DNA from: JAEUUM01 sp038326165
GTDB lineage: Bacteria > Bacteroidota > Bacteroidia > Chitinophagales > Saprospiraceae
Direction of reading: 5' to 3'
NCBI GenBank assembly: GCA_038326165.1
Contig: JBBQJT010000021.1
Span: 1-48,376, forward strand
Length of the DNA stretch: 48,376 bases
This document shows, piece by piece, positions 1 through 7,833 of this stretch; positions within the stretch are counted from its first letter, which is position 1; the number at the start of each line of letters is the position of its first letter. The translations under genes and the position numbers were made by a program. The notes under the pieces were generated by a model, which was not told the DNA's origin, searched no databases, and worked only from the letters and a program-made list of their open reading frames with translations.

Positions 1-90
<90 letters not shown>

Positions 91-101
91 GAATTATTGT
101 T

Positions 102-121
102 GACTAACCTTCCAGTTAGTC
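102..121 (-). other. Leader hairpin just upstream of 16S rRNA
   Basis: GACTAAC and GTTAGTC form a perfect 7-bp inverted repeat around a 6-nt loop, about 12 nt upstream of the mature 16S 5' end. In rRNA operons such stems often belong to the precursor processing region. That role is inferred from position only. Confidence 0.4.
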
Positions 122-168
122 CTTTCTCTTCTTGGGTCCTATTAATTTTCTTTCTATCTCTCTATGTA

Positions 169-180
169 TGTCAAAGAACA
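169..180 (-). promoter_or_regulatory. boxA-like antitermination site in rRNA leader
   Basis: On the minus strand this reads TGTTCTTTGACA, close to the boxA consensus TGCTCTTTAACA. It lies between the rRNA promoter and the 16S gene, where the NusB/S10 antitermination site is expected in rRNA leaders. Motif and position agree; binding is inferred. Confidence 0.6.
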
Positions 181-237
181 TCTCTTTATTCTAAAAACTT
201 TGTAACTCATTAGCTACTGTTTTTTCGAAAGCGGACA

Positions 238-270
238 CAAAGATAACAATTTATATTTCTACTATCCAAA
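238..270 (-). promoter_or_regulatory. rRNA promoter, Bacteroidota type
   Basis: On the minus strand 245-238 reads TATCTTTG, an exact match to the Bacteroidota -7 element TAnnTTTG, and 270-267 reads TTTG, giving a -33 TTG element about 20 nt upstream. The start of transcription would be near 230, leaving a leader of roughly 140 nt before the 16S gene. This is the best-matching promoter in the window and supports the phylum assignment. Confidence 0.75.
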
Positions 271-669
271 CACCTTTTGAAAAAATATTTAAAAAGACAA
301 AATTATTTATCTCCTTTCATTTGATATGTACTGATTATCAACATCTTATAATATATAAAAAAAATTCAAGCTTGGTTGATTTTTTTGTATTATCTCCTTA
401 AGTAGACAGTTATTTTATGTCAAATATAAAATATTACTACAAATAATGCATTGACTTGGCCTTGCCTTTTATAATAGAGATCTTTCTAAAGTCCTAACAA
501 CAAAAAAAACCTATTAGCTAAGCCAATAGTTTTTTTAAATAATACTTTGTGCAATTTGGACTGTTTCATGATTTTACTTTATTCTCATAAAACACCTAAA
601 AAATTTCAATACCTGACCATAATTAGTTTACCATACTACATGAGCTGCATTGACCTGCCTCACAATATT
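271..669. other. Gene-free stretch upstream of the rRNA promoter
   Basis: About 400 bases of AT-rich sequence separate the rRNA promoter from the first protein locus. Apart from the hairpin at 511-529 nothing is recognised. A possible 66-residue plus-strand reading frame at 547-747 has no ribosome site or protein-like character and overlaps the end of the minus-strand locus. Confidence 0.6.
511..529 (-). terminator. Rho-independent terminator, possibly bidirectional
   Basis: CTATTAGC and GCCAATAG pair with one mismatch around a TAA loop. The hairpin is followed by T7 on the plus strand and by T8 on the minus strand. It would stop minus-strand transcription from the 670-2914 gene group before it enters the rRNA promoter region. 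Confidence 0.6.
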
Positions 670-1479
670 TTATTGTTTCAATATCTGGCGCCCACCCTGA
701 TTTGTAAACACAACCCTTCGATCCGGTGGTTTGACATTTACATGTAGTTGGAGCACTTGGCCTCCATCACCCACTGCCATCCCACCAGAACCATCTGTTT
801 CACCGCCCCATATCATTCCTGCTTCGTTTCCAAATATTGAACTATTAAAAAAATGAAACCCGTCTGGTATTTGGACCGAGTTAGGATTCTTCAAAAAACT
901 TGGCTCGGCCGCTGGAAAAGCTTGATCGTACATAATGCTTAAATAATCCCTAATGGGTTTGTGTTGCAACATGAGTGGATGAAAATTTCCAAAGACTTTA
1001 TTTTAGGACATGTAGAATGCATTTGTAAATGAGCCTGATTCTACTAAATTGTTTGTCATCCATTTGATTCCAAGTGTTGTATCAATAACTCCAACTATTT
1101 CAATAATTTTGCCTTTACCAGATTTGGTCATGCTGCATGTGGTACAATCTTCATTCATTAGGCAAAAATATTGATCAATATTCTTAACCACACTGCATCC
1201 ACTTCCTTTCGAGCATGTACAGGTAACTTTGACAGGGCCTCCTGTAGCTTACAATAAACTATCACCTGTCAGATTGGAAACTAAGAATAATTTACCAGCT
1301 AGCAGGGTAATATCCATAGACCCATCCGAGTTTTTTAAGGCAAAAGTTCCTGCTGGTAGTATGGTATTAAAGCATGCTTTAAGTTTGGATAAATTATTCT
1401 CATCCAATTGTTTGGGAGCCTTTTGGCAAGAGAAAAGGAATAAGTTACAACTGAAAAATAGTACAAATAATTTTTTCAT
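670..1479 (-). pseudogene. Lipoprotein gene interrupted by two in-frame TAA codons
   Basis: The minus-strand frame starting at 1479 begins MKKLFVLFFSCNLFLFSCQK, a lipoprotein signal with Cys at residue 18. It meets TAA at 1251-1249 and another TAA at 1005-1003, and ends with a final stop at 670. The three open segments are all in the same frame and all look like protein: the middle part has a Cys-rich stretch (TCTCSKGSGC, CLMNEDCTTC) and the last a Gly-rich stretch (GGETDGSGGMAVGDGG). Read through, this is one protein of about 270 residues. The simplest reading is a secreted lipoprotein gene broken by two nonsense changes, each one base from a sense codon (for example CAA). Alternatives are three separate short genes, stop readthrough or base errors. 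Function is not recognised. Confidence 0.6.
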
Positions 1480-1570
1480 GTCATTTAAATTTACCATTAG
1501 GTTTAAAACTTAAATTCAACAAACAAATAATTTTTAAATTATAACATAATTTTAATTTTCATTAAATAAA

Positions 1571-1601
1571 AAGTCCCCCGCTGCCGAAGCAACAGGGGGC
1601 T
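1571..1601 (-). terminator. Terminator downstream of the 1757-2914 gene group (copy 1)
   Basis: On the minus strand GCCCCCTGTTGC and GCAGCGGGGGAC form a GC-rich stem closed by a C(TTCG)G tetraloop and followed by CTTTTTA. That is a canonical intrinsic terminator. Almost the same sequence, including the AT-rich flank, recurs at 3021-3047. T-rich sequence also follows on the plus strand. Confidence 0.85.
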
Positions 1602-1756
1602 TTTATCTTCTTTTTATTTAAAGCCACTCAAAAGATTGTCTTTTATGACAATCTTCCTCCATTTACAAATTGATAATGCGAATTTGACATTCTAACAGAT
1701 TCAATAGTCTAATAAATTCAAACTTATGCTAACTTTCAGAAAGAAAAAATACTTGT

Positions 1757-1981
1757 CTATCCCAAACAATTTACCAATGCACCATAGGCATTGTTTTCAG
1801 CTTGTTGCCATTTGCGTCTGGCTTCCTCTTAACAAAGACCATCAAAACTACCACACGAAGCGTTTTCTGCAGCATAGTCTATATCGGCTTGAACAACTTG
1901 GTTGCTGTATGCCCCGTAACAGTCAGGAACAAAGAAACAAAAGGCAAGTATTGCTGAAAAAGCTAAAATAAGCGTTTTCAT
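1757..1981 (-). pseudogene. Small secreted protein gene with one in-frame TAA
   Basis: The frame starts at ATG 1981, 7 bases after the stop of the lipoprotein gene ending at 1989, and encodes MKTLILAFSAILAFCFFVPD as an evident signal peptide. It stops at TAA 1831-1829 after 50 residues. The same frame continues without a break as EEARRKWQQAENNAYGALVN and ends at TAG 1759-1757. The continuation has the small-residue, spaced-Cys pattern common in short secreted proteins of this phylum and resembles the C-terminus of the 2450-2914 product (Cys, Trp, Asn-rich, Leu-Asn). I therefore read it as one gene of about 74 codons with a nonsense codon at position 51. A genuine 50-residue protein is possible. 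Function unknown. Confidence 0.55.
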
Positions 1982-1988
1982 TCTTAGT

Positions 1989-2408
1989 TTATTTTAAGTT
2001 GATTAAATTAACTTCACCCATGGATTTTTCATGCAAGGTCCGAAGTATTAGTTTTTTATCATAGTTTGGATATTTTGCCCAAAAATACCTTGTCAACTCT
2101 CCGAGCCTGTCGGATCTCTCTATCATAGATTTAATTTCTAATTCACGTGCTGTCAGTTTAGCATTTGATGATGATCTCATTTTACCATGTACAGCAAGGT
2201 ATTCATCAGTTCCTATTTCATTTCCGGTGCTGATAGAGTGACTCATTAAATCTTGGGTAACCAATTTATTTAATTTGGCATACTCAATAAAGTTAGGATC
2301 AGCAGATAATTGAGTGGACAAATCAGGTAATACCTTTGATTCATTTTCTTTTTTACATGAGGCAGAAAATAAAGAAAAGCAAATCAATAAAACTAATAGA
2401 TTCTTCAT
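1989..2408 (-). CDS. Small lipoprotein, unknown function
   Basis: The product is 139 residues. MKNLLVLLICFSLFSASCKK is a clear lipoprotein signal with the acylated Cys at residue 18. I chose ATG 2408 because it places this signal at the N-terminus; an upstream in-frame start at 2480 would add 24 non-signal residues and overlap the preceding gene. The mature part is charged and helical, with a C-terminal region rich in Lys, Arg and Tyr (for example LGELTRYFWAKYPNYDKKLI). No domain is recognised. It lies between the small secreted proteins at 2450 and 1981 and is probably cotranscribed with them. Confidence 0.75.
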   Translation of the reverse strand: MKNLLVLLICFSLFSASCKKENESKVLPDLSTQLSADPNFIEYAKLNKLVTQDLMSHSISTGNEIGTDEYLAVHGKMRSSSNAKLTARELEIKSMIERSDRLGELTRYFWAKYPNYDKKLILRTLHEKSMGEVNLINLK

Positions 2409-2449
2409 GTTTAATATTTTGGTTTTAAAAATAGAGGATTCAATAATCA

Positions 2450-2914
2450 TTAACCGGGACCATATGTATTGTTCAAGCATCTCTTAAATCCGGCCCAATT
2501 TTTAGCTACCGCAATAGCTGTACAAAATAAAACACCATCTCCACACATCCCGGCAAGAGCCATATCAGCAGCAAGATCAGCCCAAAATGCCTCAGAGCAC
2601 GGACCAGCCGCTTGAGGTGGTATTACGCTTACGTTACCATTGAACAAAACAGTAGCGGCTTCAATGTCAGATAACATCAATATTGTACTAGAGTATCCCG
2701 CCTTTAAAGCAAGTGTGTCAATATTAAGGATTGTATAAGCCCACAATGAATCTGAAAGATTTTCTTGTGAAGCAGAATTTCTATAGTCTATTAAAGCAGT
2801 TGTTATCAACTGAAATTTATTAAATGTTGGGTGGTTATAAATATTAGTAGTTTGCCCAAATAAGCTACTACAAGATGAAACAATAAAAAGAAACAATACA
2901 AACAATTTTTTCAT
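2450..2914 (-). CDS. Small secreted protein with conserved Cys, unknown function
   Basis: The 154-residue product starts MKKLFVLFLFIVSSCSSLFG, a signal peptide nearly identical in its first eight residues to the broken lipoprotein at 670-1479. It could be cleaved after FGQ or be lipidated at Cys15. The C-terminal 45 residues hold four Cys in the contexts PCSEAF, MCGDG, FCTAI and RCLNN. Two stops in tandem (TAA TGA) close the frame, so unlike its neighbours this gene looks intact. No family is recognised. Confidence 0.7.
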   Translation of the reverse strand: MKKLFVLFLFIVSSCSSLFGQTTNIYNHPTFNKFQLITTALIDYRNSASQENLSDSLWAYTILNIDTLALKAGYSSTILMLSDIEAATVLFNGNVSVIPPQAAGPCSEAFWADLAADMALAGMCGDGVLFCTAIAVAKNWAGFKRCLNNTYGPG

Positions 2915-3020
2915 CTCGTGAAATATTAGATATTAGTAATGCAAAAAGATTCAAAAAAAAAAGAGAACTCCAAGCATTCTGTATGTTTTAACATAATTTT
3001 AACATTTCATTAAATAAAAA

Positions 3021-3047
3021 GTCCCCCGCTGCCGAAGCAACAGGGGA
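3021..3047 (-). terminator. Terminator after the first dockerin/cohesin gene (copy 2)
   Basis: On the minus strand TCCCCTGTTGC and GCAGCGGGGGAC pair around TTCG, followed by TTTTTATTTAAT. It is the near twin of 1571-1601; about 55 bases around each copy match. It lies about 100 bases after the stop of the 3151-7578 gene. Confidence 0.85.
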
Positions 3048-3066
3048 CCAATCCCAAAAACCGTCG
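3048..3066 (-). repeat. 19-bp 3'UTR repeat, copy 1
   Basis: Minus-strand CGACGGTTTTTGGGATTGG occurs here and again, identically, at 7803-7821. Both copies lie between the stop codon of a dockerin/cohesin gene and a hairpin, so the repeat is part of a shared 3' module. Confidence 0.75.
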
Positions 3067-3150
3067 TGTTTATTTAATTAAGAGTAAGTTTGTTATGTCT
3101 GGCGCTTTTCATATTTTCGGGTATCCCTACCCTTAAATATAAGTGAATGT

Positions 3151-6100
3151 TTATTCGATGATTACCATCTTTTTCATTCCTGAATGGGTTGGTGTATCCA
3201 ATCTATAGTAGAATACTCCAGCAGCACCTAATTCAGCTTGTGAGATTTTCACCTCATTATAGCCTTTTGCATAGCTGCCTTCCAATACAGTTAATGTACG
3301 TCCAGACATATCAAATATTGTTATACTTGCTTTTGCAGCTTCAGGGAGACTGAATCCTATCATCGTTGAACCGTTGAAAGGGTTTGGTCTGTTCTGGAAG
3401 AGTTCAAATCCTTGAGATGCAACAATCTTGCCATTCTCTGTAAACTGCAATTCTAAACTTTGTACTTCTCCATCTTCAGTGTAGGCTTCAGCAGGTGTTA
3501 GCGTTGAGCTGATTGTCAATACGTCGCTTAACATAACATCTTTAACTGCTTTAACATTTACCATGAAGATAATGCTTCCATCCTCGATACGAGCGTTCTC
3601 AGTATTCCAGCTGGCAGTGATCATACCTTCACCTGCAAATCTTGTACCGAAATTGTCTTCTGTTACTGATGTTACATCACCTGATTGAATTCCTTCAAAT
3701 GTAAGTTTATCAGTATCAAAAAGTAAAGTAAACTGGAAGCCTTCAATTTCTTTCAAATCACTTGCTTTGAAAGTCAATGTACGCGTTTCACCTGCTTTCA
3801 ATGTGGCTATTTCAGTTGAAATATGTACTGCATCAGAACTTCTTGTTTCTGAACCTCCATTGACATTAGTCGATGTTGCATTACCTTGAACATCTCCCAT
3901 TTTCACGCCCACGAAATTAGCTGTAGCACCTGTCTTAGGCATATTATTCATTGGGTAAACGTTAGGAAATCCAAGTGTAAGTGGGTTACCGCTACCAGGG
4001 AATTTAAAGTTTTGGTCTACAAAAGTCCAAGATTGTGATTTCTCAAAATCATCAATGATGTGTAAAATCAACTTACGGATTTGCACAAGGTCACCAGCAG
4101 TAACCTTACCATCCTTAGTTACATCAGCAGCAACATACTTGTAAGGACTGTCCAATGCTTTCTTACCCAATATATGGTTTGTAATCAGCAGGATATCTTG
4201 AGTTGATACTCCGTTCAAAGGATTGATATTCTTAGCAGGAGCAACATTGTAGTTTCCTCCAGATGCAACCTTAAATGTAAAATCACCATTGTCATTCGTT
4301 GTGGCTTTGCTTGAACCTCCCAAAACCGATGCAACTGAAGCTAATCCGACGCCTTTGTTGGAAATATCAACAATTTTACCCGAGATTGGAGCCATGATGT
4401 TACCTGAACATACATTAGAACCATCCTGAATGTTAACAATATTTGTGCACTTTTCAGTGTTTCCTGCTTCGTCTGTCACTGTCAATGTGTACAAATTATC
4501 ACCCAAGTCATCACAAGTGAAAACACTTGGAGAAACTGTCATTGTGATTTTGTTGGCAGGAGTACAGTTATCAATAGTTCCCTTGCTTACCATTTCTGGT
4601 GTGATGCTTATTGATCCGGAGCTAGGCATAACCGGAATAGCAATTGGCAAACAAATTGGTGTAGGCTTCTTGGCATCTTTCACGGTTACTGTGAATTCAG
4701 CAATTGAGAAATTACCACACTTATCTGATACCTTAAAGCTTACTTTGTGTGTTCCGTTAGGATATTTGGCACTAGCATTTGCACCATTTCCAACTGAGTT
4801 GATGGTTCCATCGTTATAGAAATCAATACTGTAGGTTATAACTGGATTTGGTGTGCAATCTTTCCAAACCAAAGTATCAATCTGTACATAAGCAGGGCCG
4901 CAATCAGGCTCATAGCTACCAAAAACTACGTTAGCGGGAGCTGTAAGCACTGGCTTAACTTTGTCAATGATTTTAATTGTTTGCACATACTTGAAATAAC
5001 CATCACCGTCATCTCTGAATTTCAAATCAGAACCTGGTAACGCTATACCTAGATCAGTATGAGGCTTGTTTTTATCATATTTGCACCAGTTCAATACCGT
5101 CCATGTACGCTGTATTTTATAACAAGCATCAGGAACTACGTTGAACACTTGATCTTGAGGATCAACTGCAACCAATTCACAATCGCCGTTGTGGATTGGA
5201 GCACCTAAGTTTGCAAGATCTTGCAAGCTGATACAATCTTCAATAGTAATATCTTTGGGGAAGATCACATCAAGAGGTGTATTGTCAATGAAATAAATAC
5301 GTTGTATGCAGCTTGATTTGTTACCAAATTTATCGCTTGCTGACCATTGACGACGTACAAAGTTGTTTTGGCAATTATTTGGTAGATCCAAGTCAGACCA
5401 AGTAATTTCTAAACCACACTTCTCTGTGTTATCCGTAGCCTTAGGCTTAAGAGCCAAAGGAGTAGCGTAAGTAAAATTCAAAGCTACTTTATTGATTTTT
5501 CCTCCAGCTAGTGGTGAGTTGTCGATTACAGTTAAAATCCAATTTTTGTTTGTGCCGCCCAAATTAATAGAATTAGGATTTTCACCATCAAAATTGTGCA
5601 GTGATCCTGTTAAAGGCTTAACTGAACCAAAAATTGCGGGATTTCCCCCTGTGCAGTCCAGTGGAGCTGCTTCATCATCAAAGATTGCATTGATATCAGT
5701 TTGCAGTTGACCGCACTGACCACCTTGGAATAGAGTAATTTCAGTACCCTTAGGGCTTGTCAACTTGATAGTCAACTGATCCAAATATCCATGAGTGATA
5801 TTCAAATCAACATTCAAATCAACTATTTCGCCGACAGCAGGCAAGCCTGTTACTTCAACTGGAACCGTGTAAGCTTTCGCAAATACATCACTGATAACTG
5901 TGTTAGGAGTTACAGTTTTTGTATAAGTTGAAGCTGATTTAGGAGAATAATCCTCTCCACACTGAACAGTAATATCTTTTGGACACCATACTATTGGTTT
6001 AATTTTATCATTCACAGTTACTTGAACCATGCAATCATTGAAATTACCTGCTGCATCCACAGCTCTGAACACAATATTTACTGGCCCATTATTGACGTCG

Positions 6101-7578
6101 CAGCAATAAAATGGAACTTTGGTGTCAAATTTAGTTTCATCATTGAACGCACACCCAGGATTATCCATGCGACGTGCAAAGTAAGTGATTGAACTACACT
6201 CATCATAACTACCATCATCAAATGTACTGGCATTCACCAATGTCAATGAATCAGTCAATGAAACTTGGAAAAAGGATTCACAAGCTACTACTGGAGCTAC
6301 TTTATCCTTTAGTTCATAGTAGATGTAGCAAGAGTTTTTGTTTCCGCAACCATCGGTTACATCATAGTACACAAAATAATCACCCAGTGGTAAGGTAAGT
6401 ACACCGCCATTGGAAGGAGCGGAATAGATATTACCTTGAGCATCATAAGTATAAGTCAAGAATGTCAATTGATTGTAATTGCTACAGTCGTCTGAAACCT
6501 GCAAAGCAGGGAATTTTACTTGCGCTGTACAGCCTTGATATCCAGGTCCACTTTTCGTATTTTGAACTTGGATGCTATGCACATCTATGTTACAGTTAAT
6601 AGAAGGTGCAGTAGTATCAGTTACCTTAATTACTTGATTAGCAGTTCTCATTCCCGGTACGCCACCGCACCAATCCATCACAGTCCAAGTTCTTAGTATT
6701 TTGTATTGACCTGGACAGAAATATTGTGGAAGGTCAACATATGAAACCAAGTAACCACAGTCAGGGGCAATCAATGGAAAGCCACTCAGACTTGGAAAAC
6801 CAGTGTTGCTTGGATTTGTGTTTGCATCTTTACAATTCAGTGAAGGCAAAGCTACGTCGTCATAATCCAATGGAAATTGAACGTCAATTATTGGACCTCT
6901 TTCAAGATAGATGTATTGCAAACATCCTGATTTGTTGCCATAAATATCTTCTGCTACATAGTTGACCGTGATCAAAGCTACGACAGGAAGAGAATTACAG
7001 CCGAGATCAGTCTTGGTGTAAGTTCTTGTAAGTTTGACATTGTTGTTACAATTGTCAGACACCGTTGGTGCTGAAGCTGCAAGAATCTGATCAATAGGCA
7101 TTGCACATGGTAATGTGTAATCTTTGCAATTAGCAAATACCGGTGGCAATTTGTCTTCAATGGTGATGAATCCCCAGCAGATGTTACCACTTGCAGGATG
7201 AATGATTCGAACTTTTAAAGTCTGACCAATGTAAGCACCGGTCACGACAGGGTTGGTTGGAATAACCTTGTTGTTTTGATCAAGAACTTCAACGATCTTT
7301 AGACCAGGGCAGTCATTTGGATTTTTTAAGAGCACATTTGGAGTGATCAATGCTGTGCATGTTTCATCCAAAGAAACTTGAATGCCTCCGTTGATACAAT
7401 TGAGTTGGCATTGTGCAGAAATTAGTTGTGAAAACAACAAAGCGGAAAGGAGCAATATAAATCCGGTTGCTCGCTTTTTTAGAAATGAAACAGCAGATGG
7501 TCTTTTTTTATCGCTGTGATGATTCGGTTGATTGAATCGGTTTCTCATGGGAAAAAAGTTTGTGGTTAAGAATTTCAT
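3151..7578 (-). CDS. Large T9SS surface protein: HYR-like repeats, P-domain, dockerin, cohesin-like domain, type A sorting tail
   Basis: The product is 1475 residues. The signal peptide lies at about residues 38-55 (FILLLSALLFSQLISAQ), so translation may start at Met1 or Met11 (7548). Residues 60-1050 hold repeated HYR/Ig-like units with conserved Cys and the recurrent pattern DxxxPxxxCPxDI. A proprotein-convertase P-domain-like insert (about 555-705) includes ITHGYLDQLTIKLTSPKGTE and NWILTVIDNSPLAGG. A carboxypeptidase-regulatory-like unit (about 1060-1120) precedes a dockerin-like pair (about 1120-1172) with GVSTQDILLITNHILG and the calcium loop DVTKDGKVTAGD. Next come a cohesin-like sandwich (about 1250-1376, GFQFTLLFDTDKLTFEG) and a T9SS type A tail (about 1389-1475, NRPNPFNGS). 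It would be exported by T9SS and anchored or released at the surface. Domain calls are by eye. Confidence 0.85.
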   Translation of the reverse strand: MKFLTTNFFPMRNRFNQPNHHSDKKRPSAVSFLKKRATGFILLLSALLFSQLISAQCQLNCINGGIQVSLDETCTALITPNVLLKNPNDCPGLKIVEVLDQNNKVIPTNPVVTGAYIGQTLKVRIIHPASGNICWGFITIEDKLPPVFANCKDYTLPCAMPIDQILAASAPTVSDNCNNNVKLTRTYTKTDLGCNSLPVVALITVNYVAEDIYGNKSGCLQYIYLERGPIIDVQFPLDYDDVALPSLNCKDANTNPSNTGFPSLSGFPLIAPDCGYLVSYVDLPQYFCPGQYKILRTWTVMDWCGGVPGMRTANQVIKVTDTTAPSINCNIDVHSIQVQNTKSGPGYQGCTAQVKFPALQVSDDCSNYNQLTFLTYTYDAQGNIYSAPSNGGVLTLPLGDYFVYYDVTDGCGNKNSCYIYYELKDKVAPVVACESFFQVSLTDSLTLVNASTFDDGSYDECSSITYFARRMDNPGCAFNDETKFDTKVPFYCCDVNNGPVNIVFRAVDAAGNFNDCMVQVTVNDKIKPIVWCPKDITVQCGEDYSPKSASTYTKTVTPNTVISDVFAKAYTVPVEVTGLPAVGEIVDLNVDLNITHGYLDQLTIKLTSPKGTEITLFQGGQCGQLQTDINAIFDDEAAPLDCTGGNPAIFGSVKPLTGSLHNFDGENPNSINLGGTNKNWILTVIDNSPLAGGKINKVALNFTYATPLALKPKATDNTEKCGLEITWSDLDLPNNCQNNFVRRQWSASDKFGNKSSCIQRIYFIDNTPLDVIFPKDITIEDCISLQDLANLGAPIHNGDCELVAVDPQDQVFNVVPDACYKIQRTWTVLNWCKYDKNKPHTDLGIALPGSDLKFRDDGDGYFKYVQTIKIIDKVKPVLTAPANVVFGSYEPDCGPAYVQIDTLVWKDCTPNPVITYSIDFYNDGTINSVGNGANASAKYPNGTHKVSFKVSDKCGNFSIAEFTVTVKDAKKPTPICLPIAIPVMPSSGSISITPEMVSKGTIDNCTPANKITMTVSPSVFTCDDLGDNLYTLTVTDEAGNTEKCTNIVNIQDGSNVCSGNIMAPISGKIVDISNKGVGLASVASVLGGSSKATTNDNGDFTFKVASGGNYNVAPAKNINPLNGVSTQDILLITNHILGKKALDSPYKYVAADVTKDGKVTAGDLVQIRKLILHIIDDFEKSQSWTFVDQNFKFPGSGNPLTLGFPNVYPMNNMPKTGATANFVGVKMGDVQGNATSTNVNGGSETRSSDAVHISTEIATLKAGETRTLTFKASDLKEIEGFQFTLLFDTDKLTFEGIQSGDVTSVTEDNFGTRFAGEGMITASWNTENARIEDGSIIFMVNVKAVKDVMLSDVLTISSTLTPAEAYTEDGEVQSLELQFTENGKIVASQGFELFQNRPNPFNGSTMIGFSLPEAAKASITIFDMSGRTLTVLEGSYAKGYNEVKISQAELGAAGVFYYRLDTPTHSGMKKMVIIE

Positions 7579-7802
7579 GAAAATGATATGCTTTTCAAGA
7601 AATCAAAATAGAATGGTTCTCAGGAATTGCGGAAGTAAAAAACAAAAATTGCGGGCGTCGTCATCTTTACTTGCATGAAATAAAAACTTGTATTCATTCA
7701 CTGAATTTGATGTGCCTCAGTGAGTATTATTCTTGATACTTTTCCTTTTAGTGTGGAACCAAAGGTTGCTGGAGCCCTCCTATTAGAAGGGACTCCAACC
7801 CC

Positions 7803-7821
7803 CCAATCCCAAAAACCGTCG
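7803..7821 (-). repeat. 19-bp 3'UTR repeat, copy 2
   Basis: Identical to 3048-3066. It lies 13 bases downstream of the stop codon of the second dockerin/cohesin gene and is followed on the minus strand by an imperfect hairpin at about 7772-7796 (GGAGTCCC... GGGCTCC). Confidence 0.75.
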
Positions 7822-7833
7822 AACGGAATGGAT

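Noticed and set aside
1726..1971. Plus-strand 81-residue reading frame
   Set aside because: It lies antisense to the small secreted gene at 1757-1981, which has a signal peptide and the correct context.
670..1981. Alternative genetic code in which TAA is sense
   Set aside because: Many intact genes in the window, including 3151-7578 and mutB, end at TAA, so TAA is a working stop.
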